A stretch of DNA of 64,000 bases from Rotaria sordida (taxonomy: Eukaryota > Rotifera > Eurotatoria > Philodinida > Philodinidae). The stretch spans positions 62,001 through 126,000 of the forward strand of contig CAJNOL010000192.1 in the NCBI GenBank assembly GCA_905250125.1, given 5' to 3'. Position numbers and translations under genes: made by a program. Below, in pieces: positions 23,174 through 36,202 of the stretch (positions are counted from its first letter, which is position 1; each line of letters begins with the position of its first letter). The notes below the pieces were generated by a model. The model worked only from the letters and a program-made list of their open reading frames with translations. It did no database searches and was not told the origin of the DNA.

Positions 23174-24959
23174 ATGGGAGAAAATTACAATATATCGAAC
23201 ATTCTTATTTGTGGTTCACCTCGTGTTGGTAAGAGTTGTCTTATCAATGCAATCTGTCGAAAAGAACTTTCAAAGTCCAACACAAGTTTAAATTCTTCTA
23301 CAAAAAATATCCAAAAATATTCAGCTCGAACTGTCGTTGGTCACATAACTCATGAAACCAATTTTTGGGATACACCAGGTATTGAATCTTGGAATGAGAA
23401 TGATGTTCGTAGTTATATGGCATCATTAATCGAAGAAACTCATCCGTTATGTATGATTTATTGTGCATCACCTGGCTCATTTGCTGTATTAGATCATGTT
23501 ACTTGGATGATCTCTGAATGTCATCAGAAAAATATTTTCTGTGCACTTGTCTGTACAAATATGTGGGCTGGTCGTAATCGACAAAATATTGTAAATGAAT
23601 TTTGTAAATTATTGAATACTGTTCATCCACAAATCAAGTCAAGTAAAGAAGATGGTATTATCTATTACGATCGAGTTGCTCTCGTTACAATGGTTAATAG
23701 TACACAGCATGTTGATGAAGATTTCGGTGTTACAAAACCACCATCGGGCGTCAATGAACTTATTTTTGGTATTGCTAAATGTCTTGAACGAGATTTTATG
23801 TTTGCATGGCTTCGAACAGTATCTGAAAATAAATCATTTTGGACGACAATGTCATCGAAATTATGCAATCTAATCAAAGTACCATACGAGAAATTCAATA
23901 ATCTATTTGAACGTGTCGAAAATTTTCTCGATCTACTAATTGGTGATTCTGAATTCAATTACGACGAAAATACATTTTTACCTTTGGATCCTAAAATGAG
24001 TATCGATCATAATGCTCAATCGATATCAAGAACAGCTATGGTAAATTTGCAAAATAGAATTTATACATATGAAATCCTTTTCTTTTTTTTTTAGAATGAA
24101 CCTATATTTTATGATGCCGAAATTATTGAAATACCATGTTCTTTGAAATCGAAGCAATTATTATTCACATTGAATTCGCAAGGTACTCAGTACGGTCTTA
24201 TGTTGAACTCTCTATACCTTCTAGTGTAGATATGGTGGCACAAATCAATAATGCGTTAATACAACTTGGTGCCACTAAGATGCAAAATCGTGTGTCTGAC
24301 GAAACAAATCAATCCAAATTTTTCATTACAGCTGAGTAAGTAAAAGTTTAACGACTATCATTCAGGGCTGTGAAGAATCATGTTTTGAGACAAATCTAAA
24401 TATGATTTAAGAAACCTTGCGTAATCAATAAAATACATATACTGATGTTCAACATCATAGAAAATATGAAATATCTTTTAGATAGTACATATTTAATCTT
24501 TCTCATTGTATTTCTCACTGAAATCTAGACTTTTTTTTCTGAAAAAAATCATATCAGATCTGTTGTATGAATACATTAATGTTCTTTACATGTAGTCATG
24601 TATGATTCTCTCAAGAAAGATCAATTTGTACAAAACATCAAATCTTCTTCTTGCTCAATTTCAGCAATCTTGACTCATATCAAAATATTCATTAAAGTCT
24701 TGAGAAAAAAAAATTTGTACATGACCATTGAATACTCGGAAACGTTCTTCTTCTTCTTTTTTAGTTATTTCGAGATTCGCGTTTGAAGAAAGTTTTAGTT
24801 TATAATTGAGAAGCTCTTTCTTATGATTTATTTGCTAGGTTTCAAGATGACAAAGATTTGAAAGCAATATACGATATCTGGCAAGTGATAAGTCAAACTG
24901 AAGTTAATTGTACAATTGTGGACGATTCGTTTGCTGATTCAAAGAATGATATTTTGTGA
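23174..24959 (+). CDS. P-loop GTPase with C-terminal extension, paralog 3
   Basis: Four exons, 23174-24040, 24095-24182, 24230-24335 and 24839-24959, give 393 residues in frame. The G domain has GSPRVGKS at 14-21 and WDTPGIESW, YCASPGSFA, VCTNMW (weak G4), ALVTMVNS and a PPSGVNELIFGIA block, all shared with the two upstream genes. Beyond about residue 255 comes a tail of some 140 residues not present in copy 2, acidic and mixed alpha/beta in look, with no family I recognise. Introns are 54, 47 and 503 bp; the last is long and holds nothing clear. The donor at 24336 is a perfect GTAAGT. A shorter protein ending just after 24040 would result if intron 1 were retained. The gene is third in a same-strand tandem set, so duplication and perhaps co-transcription are likely. 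Confidence 0.78.
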
Positions 24960-27150
24960 TTTACTGGTATTCAGCATCGATTATAATTTAGACAAAAAAC
25001 AATTTCCACTGATTCATTGTCGAATTTCTATTTTCATATCTGAACTATTCCATAAACAGTGTATACTTGTAATGTGAGATAATTCGAAACTATTTTCATT
25101 GTAAATTCTCGAAATGTTGAGTAAGATTTTCGTATGATGTGAACGTTGATCTTAAATGTTGATGAAATTTTAGACTTAACTGATGTCACAACAATTGAAT
25201 GTTTTTCTTATGAGATCGAAGATGATAGATTTTGTTCACTTAAAGATATATGATAAAGACAAATACTTTATAAATTTTGTCACAAATCATTTCAAAAGAT
25301 ATTGAAATTTCGAAGCTATCTAAAGTCGTGATTTTGTTTTTCTAGAAGCGAAATCCATAGAATGCAAAAATCGTTGAATCGATTCATGTAAAAAAAATTT
25401 TATTTTAAGTATAACATGTTTACGTATATCCAATTAAAGTTATAGTTCGATTGGTCAAGCCGTCCGTGAGATGTTCAGTCTATCATGTATTTTATATTCT
25501 CTACTTTCAGGAAAAAAAATCAATGCTTTAACATTTTTAAAAATAATTTGCGTCAAAATTCATAAAATTATTTGTTTGCAGTTTATGTTTTCAACAATGA
25601 TAGAGTTCATAAATTTGGATGTATTTATCAATATTATTCCATATGAAAAACCAATTGCTTTTAATTAAAACTCGTCGTTTTCCTATCATTCATAAGATAT
25701 GTTTGAAGATACTGGCATATTTTCCATTGATTGTATTTTCTTGGCCGATTAATATTTTTTTTTGTTCTAGCTGGTGGTATGAAGATATAAAATTATTATA
25801 CGAGACGTTCGAAATTTTTAGTATAAGCAAAAAACGCGGTACTTTCAAAGATGAAGAGTTACTTTCATAGAAAATAGCATTAAAAAAAAGATCATTTCCA
25901 GACCTTGATCATGAAAAGTTGACTTTTATCCAAAGATAGATCTAACATTCGGAATTATTGCACTCTTGCTCGATTATTTACCGCTAAAATTTTATCCTGT
26001 GTTCCCTTACGAGTAAAATTTCAAGATTAAATAATGTATTCTAGTGTAGTTTTCTATGCTGATTTCGACTATAACGTTTACTTTTGATAAAAATCAGCTT
26101 TTCACTATCAAGATCTGGATATGAGTATGAATCTTTTCTTTACCCATTCTCATGCACCCACGCCCTCGCACCTTACTGTATGTAAATTCCTTCACAAGAG
26201 GTTAATTCTATACTCTGGTACATTCAACAGAAAAAATTAGATCGATTTTTGGTTTGCATATAAAATTATAACTTCTCTTTAGTAGTTTGAAAAAGAAATA
26301 CAGTAGATTTCATTATAGAGATTATGTCTATCGTAATCTATGAAGAAAAGAATTAAAGAATCTGATCTTATACTTTAATACTCATCTCAGTTTATGTTTC
26401 ATAGAAAAATAATGTAAAAAGAAATTTGAATACTTGAAATTGTTCCTATATTTTGTATTAATATTTGAATCATCTACTCATATTTGAAATTTTAGAAGTT
26501 ATCTTTCGAGCATCTTGTAATTTTCATTATCATATTACCGTAGTACACGAACATCACGAACGTAACATTATTATATAAATTACAAAACTGTTGAACTTCG
26601 ATTTATCTTGTCTATATCTAATAATAACTCTTCAAACCTTAAAAAATCTACATTTGTGTTTTATTACTTTTTTATAGATATTTCGAAGTATCTATTTTGT
26701 AAGAATCTTCTAGGTTTGACATCTATAAAAATTAAGAAACATTTTATTTTTCTTATTAATACACTAAATAAAGTGACGTCTAATGATTGATTTTATTAAT
26801 GAAATAAAAACAAAAAAAAAAAAAAAAAGATTATTTAGTTATCAATATTAAGAACTTCAGAGCTAAATTTCCCAAATGAAAAAGTTAAAATTATTTTTCT
26901 CTATTCTTTTAAAGCAATTATTTCCTATTTTGTTTAATATTATTTCTCTTTAAGATTCATGTTAAAAAATTTTATTTAAGTTGAACATCTTTTATAGTTT
27001 CTTTTATTTAATTATTTCAATACACTTTTTGTTTGAGAGAATTGATATATATATATACATTAACAAAAATCGAACTTTAATATATTTGACATATCATAAC
27101 AAAGTAAGAACTATTCTAACAATAGAAAAAACAGAAAAACTACATAGTAA
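24960..27150. other. Gene-free region with possible gene remnant
   Basis: At 25776-25870 a segment after a TTGTTCTAG acceptor reads as a protein-like C-terminal exon (starting WWYEDIK, ending at a TAG), with weaker open sequence before it. No start or family was found, so it may be a remnant. An A17 tract lies at 26812-26828 after AATAAA-like sequence, resembling a poly(A) tail copied into DNA. Confidence 0.35.
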
Positions 27151-30100
27151 TTATGATTTTTTGCCCCATAATGGTACAATGGCTTTTTCACCAACAATTG
27201 AAGATGTTTCATTTTGTTGTATTATACCATCAATAAAAGTTTGATGAAATCTATTATTTTTATACATATCAATTGAAAATTTTAGTGTATCAAGAAGTCG
27301 TTTGATAAGTTTGGAAAATGTTAGTACTGAACCATCATAACCATATGTATGCATTAAATATTTCCATACAAGTTCAACATAAACATTTTGACTTCCTAAT
27401 AAACGAAATGTACCTAATAATAAACTATCTTTAGAAATATTTCCACGATTATGTATCATATAACAATTGGAAGAAAAAGCAAGAGCAACAAACAAAACTT
27501 TTAAAAGTATTGGATCAAAATTAAGTTGTTGACAAATCCGTTTAGCTTGTTGAGTTACTTCTGTACCATATAATGGTAAAATTACTAATTCATTTTCTGG
27601 TTTATCAAATATTCCTGATTCACGCATTAAATACATTCCACCAACACATAATAAACCAAGCATATTACGTTGAAATAATGAACGTTGTTCATCCAATGTA
27701 AGTATTTGAAAATCAGGTGTTGAACATATAAATGATTGTAATGAATTATAAAATGATGACATTAAATAAAGTGATTGAGATACATCATATTGTACATTTG
27801 ATGTTGATGATGATGATAATGTATTGAAATTTTCGATCATACGACGAACTTCAGATACAGGACTAAATGCATCAAAAGCATGTACAATATTCGATATTAT
27901 AGTCCAATCTGAAGCCTTAAGATATAAATTTCCATCAGTTGGTCCATCTAATGCAGATTGTTGTGATATAGTCTAAATGAAATGAAATTGTTAATGATAT
28001 TTTGACAAGAATAAAACATAAAAAAAGATGATTTTATTTTAAATTAAGATTCATTCTGAGAATAATATATCGAAATGAACAAATCTCGTTTTGTATAAGT
28101 CTTCAAAATGAAAACTAGTATGACTAAGGACATATTATGTATCACAAAATATTAGATTATTATTTATTGTGATTGCCTAAATAGTCTATGTGATTGTTTA
28201 GAAACTACTTGATCGAAGAGAAGGATCTTGAAGTTATTATCTAAGATCATATGGCTAACTATATATAGAAGAAGTAAGACAATCATGAATCTCTTTCGAT
28301 AATCTATTTTTTAAAGAATTTATTTTCTCATCACAATTTTAAAAAAGTAGTTTCTACTAGACTATACCATTTGTACATTTCCTTTCTTCGAATTTCGACA
28401 TTAAACCACTGCATATAGAGCATTTCGTGTAACAAATCCAATGTGATAGAAAATGACAATGATGTGAGTAGATTCCTGCAGTGACTTTATTTTTCATTAC
28501 ATCCGATTTTCGTAATCTCACTTGTAAATCTCTCAATGAGTACTAAACTTACAGTTGTTGTCTATTTTCTAACATCTATTAATAACTGCTCGATTGAAAG
28601 AAAAGCAAATTTATGTACTATGAAAAATGTGGGAATCTTAAAAAACTTTTAATTACTTAATTGAGGTAACACATTCATGATGAAAGAAAATTTGAGATAA
28701 AAACAGCGAAATAAAATTATATGCAAGTAAAATCTTACGAAAATGATAATTTAGTGAATAGTCAAACCGAACTTTGTTGAATAGAAAGTACTGCCATAAT
28801 GTGTAATTATCTTTTGATTTAACTGAATTTTCAATTAAGTATTACAATTGATCGATTGTTACCGTTTTTTATTGAACTGAAGATAAGTTTGGCGAGCTAG
28901 ATAAAATTCAGCTGATTGTTTTAATTTTACTTATAAAAACTAAGAACGAGACAAATTCTAAATGACTTCATGAATCGCGAACAGATTCCTGTACATTACT
29001 AAACATTAGACGTGTGACAGTTCCCAATTTAATGAACCAGTTTTTTTTATGAGAGCTCGATTGACTGATTATTTTTTTTCACATGAGCTGAGCTACTGAA
29101 CATCAAATTTTATCCTAATACTAATAAGGAAAGTCTCTCGACTATGTGCATCATGTAAATTCTAATGAGTTATAAATACCTGAAAATTTCAGGAATATAA
29201 GGAAAACTCATTTTTAAATTTCGACTTGAAACTATGTACAGCGAGAGACCTTAACGAGACTAGTTTATTGTGAATGTTTCAGATCTTTTGATTTGTTCCT
29301 GTCCTGGAATCAGAACATCAAATCTGTTGGTGTATATTGGTATCATTCACGGATATGATTTTTCGCAACCGAAGCTAATTGACATCCGATAGATACTTTC
29401 ATAATCACGGTTCGGTTTTCAAATTTTTATTTTACTTAGGACACACCGAAATTTGTGATGGAGGTACTTTAAGTACTTATAAAAAAAACCTTCTTCTCTA
29501 TATGAACTGACAGTAAAAACCATGCTCTACTTTTCTGCACTACTATATCATTCTTCAACTAATATATATATATTAGAATATAAAAAAAGTACTGGCGGTA
29601 AAATAAAAATGAAATAGAGAAAAAAGGAGATCGTGCTTTGTCTTCAACATCTCGTTGACCTTCATGAAACAATTTAGATCATCTGTCAATTGTCCTAAGA
29701 GAAAGGGAGATTCGTTACTACTAGTCTATAGCCACAGTGCAATGATTCATTGAGTTGACTACATTTCGTCGTGACAGTTCGATGAAACTCAAAATAATTG
29801 GATGAAATTTTCCCAAAAAATCAATCCATGTTTTCTGATTGTAATAAAAAACGGATTGATTTCTGATATTAAGAAATTTTCGAAATATCTTCAAAACTAG
29901 TGCCATCTACAATAGAACTTTATTCATATCTTCAGAATTGTCTTTCAACAGAAACTATACCAAAAATATTTGAAGTCAGAAAAATTAAATTGATTTTATT
30001 CTAAAAGTTTCATCCAATCATTTTGAGTTTCATCAAACTAACAAGAAAATTTAGTCAACTGTCATTTTTTGTCACGCTTTATTTCCTCAGACGATACACT

Positions 30101-32502
30101 ACACAAAAAGAACATATTTCATCATAAATAACTCATGTATATTTTACCGAAGTTGAAGCCCATTGGTTCGCCATTATGACTTTCCTGTGGCCTCCATAGA
30201 TTCTCTAAACTCAGCACTACTCTTGTGCTTGAATGATAAGTGCAGTGGATACTTTAATGTAGAAACAAACATTTTCTTTATTTATCAAAAACAGAAATGA
30301 ACAGCGTCAAGGTTTGATCCGACTTTATTTCTTCAACTTTTTTAAGAACACATTAATAAACTACAGATGCAAACAAAATAGACAAGACATGCGTCTTTAT
30401 ATATATATGTGGATGGTCAGTCTGGCTGGGTACCTCAATTTGCTTTCTTTCTATTATCAGTTAATACCAAACCATATTCGGGTCAAATTATTACTCTCAT
30501 CGTTAAACTACTAAATTTAAAATATTAGCTGCTGATCACTGTCTTATACGAAATTATTCCGTCCTTTAAAAAACAATAGGACACAATTTCAGAAACGAAA
30601 TAATTTCGTATAAGACAGCGATCAGCAGCTAATATTTTAAATTTAGTAGTTTAACGATGAGAGTGATAATTTGACCCGAATATGGTTAGGTTATTAACTG
30701 ATAATAGAAAGAAAGCAAACTGGGGTATCCGAGTAGATTGACTATCCCCATATATATATATATATATGTCTAGACGGTTAGGTACTAGACGAGGCGATAA
30801 AAAACAAACTTTAAAGAAAAGCAAGAAGAGAATGCGCATCGAAGATACTACGAACTACTGTAATTATCACACACGATAAACAAATAGGTCTTATTGAAAT
30901 TTTTTTATTATGATATTAGTTGGAGAATGATATAGTAGTACAGTTAAATAGAGCGTGTTTTTTTCCTATGAGTTCATATAAAGAAGAAGTTTACTTTAAG
31001 CTTTTTATAATGAATTAAAGTACTTCCACCACTAATTTTTATATGCTCTAAGTATACTATTTAGTTTCTTCTATAAACAACAACGAAACAAGAAATTATC
31101 TCAAATTCTACATAAAAGACAAGTGATTCAGGATTTATGTGATGTCTTTCTGCTTCTAAAATTAGATTAATTTTGCTAAGTATACGTTTGCTTGTTACTG
31201 ATAACGCTGAAATGGAATGCAGTGTTGGTGCCAAACGTCATAATTACGGACACATACATGAATGATTTTTCCATCACGATAACTCATGTTTACCCTTTTG
31301 ATAATCCATTTTTCTCGCTATGTACTCAGTTACTTCGTCATATGATTCATCATCATCTGTAAATGTATTTTCATTAAAAATGAATTCTCTTAATAAAACA
31401 ATATCGCTTTTCATTTCTATGATTTTATAAAAATAATAGTTAAAATATTCTGAGACATCGAGACCTTATTAATTACCAGGTCGGATCCAGATATGATATC
31501 ATACTTGGATTCATGCCGCAGACTGAGCTGGATGCCAAGTACTCAATCGGATTATAGAACACTAATATATATGAGCAATGTAAAACACAAGCTTATATTA
31601 TAGTTGTATCTTAGGAGAGAAACAACGAAATGATCTGAAACTTTCACAATAAACTATTCTCATTAAGTTTTGTTTTTATGGAAAGTTTCAAGTCGAAATT
31701 CAAAAATCATTTTTCTCGTGCTATCACGGCATTGACTTAAAAAATACTGCAAAAATGCAAGATCTTCACCGTAATAAGTTAAGAACTCGAACTCTTTTCA
31801 TAGTATTCATAGTTCATTAGGATCTACACAATGTATATAGTTTTGAAGTCAAAAGCAATTAATCAGTTGCGAAACTTTTCTTGTAAGCTTCTGGCTACTC
31901 TGTTCTAGCTCATTTGCGTAAAAAAAGAACTGATCATCTATTTCAATTCCTTTCAAAAAGAATTCAATGATAGAAATTAATATACCCATTCGATCGAGAA
32001 ATTATCATACATTTACTAAACATTAAATTTTTACATTTATTCGTAAATGTTTCATTTTTATATTTCAGTATGTTATAAGTACATTCTCAGGTTTGTACGT
32101 ACCATCACAGGAAGTTCTTGACTTTTTGATTTGCTCAATTTCCGTTTTTCCCTAGTTAAATCTTCTTTACGAATTAAATCTGGATTCATGCCAACAGAAA
32201 GACATTTTGCAAGACGACACGCTTTGCAAACTTTTCTTGTTAACATATTAACTTCACAATCACCATCATAACGACATCCAAGAGCTTGCTGTAAAATATA
32301 GAATATTTTCAGAAAAATCTAATTTTTATATAGATATTCAAACTTTATTAGGAAAACCATTTCGACGAAAAAATGTTCGACATGATAAACAAGATAAAGC
32401 TCCATAATTAATTATTGATGCACCATCTCCACACACTTGACAAACATTATTTGTTTGATTTGGTTTCTTCTTTGTTTCACTTGGGCCATCAGATGTACAC
32501 AT
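27151..32502 (-). CDS. Nuclear hormone receptor, paralog of the 11.5-kb gene
   Basis: On the minus strand, exons 32502-32344, 32288-32103 and 27972-27151 give 388 residues, all junctions in phase 0. Finger 1 uses C21, C24, C38 and C41; finger 2 uses C58, C64, C74 and C77, with canonical receptor spacing. The P-box reads CLSCRT, again unlike the common CEGCKG. The last exon encodes a 273-residue ligand-binding-type region. Its opening (SDWTIISNIVHAFDAFSPV) parallels DWTLFSNIIHAYDIFSPV of the other receptor, and SSNCYMIHN parallels SSNCFMIHN. Intron 1 (58 bp) is at the same place as in the paralog; intron 2 is 4130 bp and hosts foldback repeats. A nuclear DNA-binding regulator by family; ligand and targets are unknown. 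The ATG is 15 bp after an AG acceptor. The two receptors are transcribed in opposite directions, with the GTPase cluster between them. Confidence 0.88.
29458..31031. repeat. Foldback element, copy A, inside receptor intron
   Basis: The arm at about 29458-29575 pairs with the inverted arm at about 30905-31031. Shared words include TATATGAACT, TCTACTTTTCTGCACTACTATATCATTC against the matching inverted version, and CAACTAATAT. The middle contains another hairpin (30396-30775) and a segment (30290-30400) whose reverse complement matches 38210-38315 of copy B. No coding frame is visible. Mobile origin is inferred. Confidence 0.6.
30396..30775. repeat. Near-perfect hairpin within receptor intron
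   Basis: Centred near 30570. The inner arms 30475-30560 and 30596-30685 match almost base for base (for example TTAGCTGCTGATCACTGTC with GACAGCGATCAGCAGCTAA). The outer parts diverge more, with ATATATATATG against CATATATATAT. The loop is about 35 bp. Arms this close and similar point to a young inverted duplication. Confidence 0.75.
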
Positions 32503-33049
32503 TGATATATTTCACTTCTAAATAATATAAAATACTTTTGCTTTTGACCAAATCATGTACAAATAATGACTCATAAGAATCCTTCTTACCTTTTGATAAG
32601 CATATGATAACTAACTTAAAAACTTCTCCATGTCAATAAATATATTTCTCATTCAAGGAAGAAAAGTTAAACTACTTGTCTTAATCAAACTCAATTAAAT
32701 GAAATAGTTCTCTTCTTTTTAAATGCAAAAGTTTAGCAACGGCATAAAACTCGTCAACTTCTATAATCAATCGAATATTTAAAAAATTTGAATATGAAAA
32801 ATTCTTTTAATAAAAAAAACAAGTAATGCTTTATTAATTATAAATTGTACTGTTGATATCACGCATATAGGTCAAATATACAAGATCAATGACTACTTTA
32901 AGTACATAATAATAATAATAATCAGCTCTAATTTTCACTTACAGTCTTTAATCAATATGTAACCATTTATCTTTTGATTATTCATTATGATCAGGTATTT
33001 AAAAGCAATTTTTAGATAAATAAGACTACTTACGTTTTACTATTATTAT

Positions 33050-33087
<38 letters not shown>

Positions 33088-34266
33088 TCCAAAGGGATTT
33101 TGTAAATATCACTTCGATAATTATGATGCAATGATTTTTAAAACATACATATTCGATGAATCAAAGCATATTTACTTTTCATGTTATTATTTATAGTCAT
33201 TTGATAGACAAATAACCATTTTTTTCTCTCGTCTATGCTTTTCTAACTTACATCTCTTTTTTTATTCTCTTGCAATAGAAATGTGTAGGAAAGTAAAATG
33301 TTCTTTCACCTCTCTTTCACATCAAAACGTACTGAATAATAATCATGTCATACAGTGCAATTTTATTGTTTTTTTCAATTATGAAACTAAATATGTATAT
33401 AAAATAATAAAATTATTTGATTTATTTGTTTGATTCTGCATATTTCTTGTAAATAAATTAATAAATGAGCTTTCTGAGAAATATAATTTAAAAAACATCT
33501 GAAAATATCAATTATAGAATTTTTACATAATAGAAATAATATATCGAATATATTATACAAAACTATCTTTTTGTATTTGTAGAAGAATATTGGTTTTTCG
33601 TTATATAAGAAATAAAGTAGAAAAATCATTTTTCCTATGTCAATGATTTGTACCTTAAGGACAATATTTTTCGATGACTGTAACAAAATTAAATGAATAA
33701 TAATTAATCATTCACAAAATTGATAAGTTTTGTCTATTCATTTAGTGGAAACATAACCTGAAAAAAATATGAAAATATTGAACAAGACATATTAGAATAT
33801 TCTATAGAGAAAATTCAGTTAGTATGTGAATGTCCTTAAAGTCTTGTAATAGATGCTTGTGTTGTTTTGACCCCTACCATAGAACGATAAAGTTTGTTAT
33901 AGAATACGATAATATATTGTTTCTTTAGGAGTTTTGTTAAAAAGTTGATTTTAATATTGAAACAATGCTTTCAAAATAATTAAATATAGATTAATAAGTC
34001 CATGAATTATGTCATTGAACAATACTATTACTTGAAATATTTATCGATTAATTTTATTCTAATTTAAAAAAAATAAAACTAGGTATATCTATATTTCAAT
34101 TATAATGATTACAGATAAAAAGAATATGTAAAAATTTATCAACATATATAGGATAATAAAATCATTTAGAGATATATACTTATAGAAAGGAGAAGCTTCT
34201 GGAATATCATGCTTGTCATTGTGAAAGAGAAAAAAAAACCAAAAGAAAAGAAATGATAGAGTCAAG
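32503..34266. other. Gene-free region upstream of the second receptor
   Basis: Likely promoter and upstream region of the minus-strand receptor. It contains a (TA)n tract at about 33050-33088 and long A/T runs. The minus open frame at 33387-33686 is Ile/Phe/Tyr/Lys-rich AT noise and is not called. Confidence 0.5.
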
Positions 34267-35224
34267 TACAATTGAAACTATGCCCTTTGGTTTTTTTGTT
34301 TTTTTATTCCTATACGTTTTTATCTATCAACCTACTACATATAGGAAGAAAGCCCAGAACTCGTTGTATCTTTTGGTATATTTACTTTGAATATTAAATA
34401 CAGTTTAAAATCTAAAAAGTATATTGGGAGGAAAAGAACATTTTTTCTTTCCTTTGCAAAACTAGGTGCCGATAATGTTGTTATATTTTTTTATTTAGCA
34501 CATATTTCGGCTTAGATAAATGATAAAACCTTGAATTTTTTTTCAAAAGATGTGCCGTGAATAGTTCTACAAAACCTGTATGATTGAATTTCTTTTTACC
34601 TGTTCTGATAATTTTTTTTATACTAAAAATGAACAACTTATGGGTGACAGTATTACTTCCTATCATATAGAAAATGTTCTGAGAACTTTTCCGATTCGCT
34701 ATAGGATTTAGTCTATACAAGTTTTGTAGAGCTTTCGATGACGCATCTTTTAAAACCAAATTCAATATTCCATCATTTTCTGAAGTCGAGATATATGCAG
34801 AACAAAAAAAGTCTTTCAACATTTTCAGTATGATCGGAAGTAACACTGCTATAGAAGCTGTCCATTTCGAGTATAAGAAAAACCATAAAAACAGGTAAAA
34901 AGAAATTCAATCATACAGATTTTGTAGCACTTTTCACGGCACATCTTTTGAAAAAAAAGATTCAAGGTTTTATCATTTATCTAAGCCGAAATATGTACTA
35001 AATAAAAAAATATAACAACACTATGAACACCTAGTTTTGCAAAAGAAAAAAAAATGTCCTTTTTCTTCCAATACATTTTTTAGATTTTAAACTGTATTTA
35101 ATATTCAAAGTAAATATACCAAAAGATGCAACAAGTTCTGGGCTTCCTTCCTATATATAGTAGGTTGATAGATAAAAACGTATAGGAATAAAAAAACTAA
35201 AGGGTATAATTTCAATTGTCCTCG
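34267..35224. repeat. Large foldback element, about 330-bp arms
   Basis: Left arm about 34267-34610 and right arm about 34885-35224 pair along their length: ACAATTGAAAC.AT.CCCTTT at the tips, then TCTATCAACCTACTA with its complement, TTGCAAAACTAGGTG with CACCTAGTTTTGCAA, and ATGTGCCGTGAA with TTCACGGCACAT. The loop is about 275 bp. The apparent open frame on the minus strand (34481-34846) comes from this repeat. No target duplication is obvious. Confidence 0.75.
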
Positions 35225-36202
35225 ATTGCATATTCTTTGTTTTATCGATGTCATACTTAGTTGTTATTACACATTATAAATTATAAGACAAGAACAATTG
35301 AATGTTATATCTCAAGCATTAAAAAAACAGATGTTGACATCAAATTTTCATTGTGAACTATGTAATGGCAATGCACATAACTATATGAATGACTAATTAG
35401 AAGTAATGAGTCCTCATGTTTTGTTTAAAATCGATATTATTTAACATAGCTAAATCACTCACGTTTACGAAAAAACAAATACAAGGTCATTGCAATATTC
35501 GTGTGAATCTCTCTGACATGACATATATGGATATGATTCAAAGATAATATAACAATGACACTGAGTCGTTGCCAAGGAAACAAATCGAAGTGAAAAATTT
35601 GTTTGTTTTTTAATCGTATTTCATATTTTTGAAAATTATAGAATTAAATCATTCTGCTATTTATGTGAAGTGAGCAGTGAACAAAACCCGTTTTTTTTCC
35701 TACTGTTTAATATCACTAAAATATAATATGAGAATTAGGAAATCAATGAAAAACCAATCGAATCAGTTTCAAATCTTGAAAGAAATTTTTTCAATCTCTA
35801 CCAATTATGAGAAATAATATAATATTGCTAAAATTTTCTTTATTAGAAAAACTAACAATTATAATAATCTTTCGATTGTACTAATATTCTTCTGAAATAC
35901 TTATTATAAACAAAGATATTCAATAAAATTTTATCTTCGTAAAAATCTACAAATATTTTAAATCAATACAGAAATAATAATAATAATAAATGTAACATGA
36001 TATTGTTGTATCGATTTGTTTATATTAATACATTGAATTTTAAATAAAGTATATAGTAAATTATCTTCTTTAAGCATTTTAGAAAATTGATTATCGAATA
36101 TATATAACTGAATTGCAGCGTTTTGGTACGATTGAAACTAAAAACTGGAAGTAGGTCTAAATAATTTCTAAGTAATATATTTTATTATACTCTATAATTG
36201 TG
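35225..36202. other. Gene-free spacer
   Basis: AT-rich sequence between two repeat elements. No open frame, RNA gene or structured repeat could be supported. Confidence 0.5.

Noticed and set aside
33387..33686. 99-codon minus-strand open frame
   Set aside because: Composition is almost only Ile, Phe, Leu, Lys and Tyr, typical of translated AT-rich non-coding DNA.
34481..34846. 121-codon minus-strand open frame
   Set aside because: It spans an arm and the loop of the large foldback element and is explained by the repeat.
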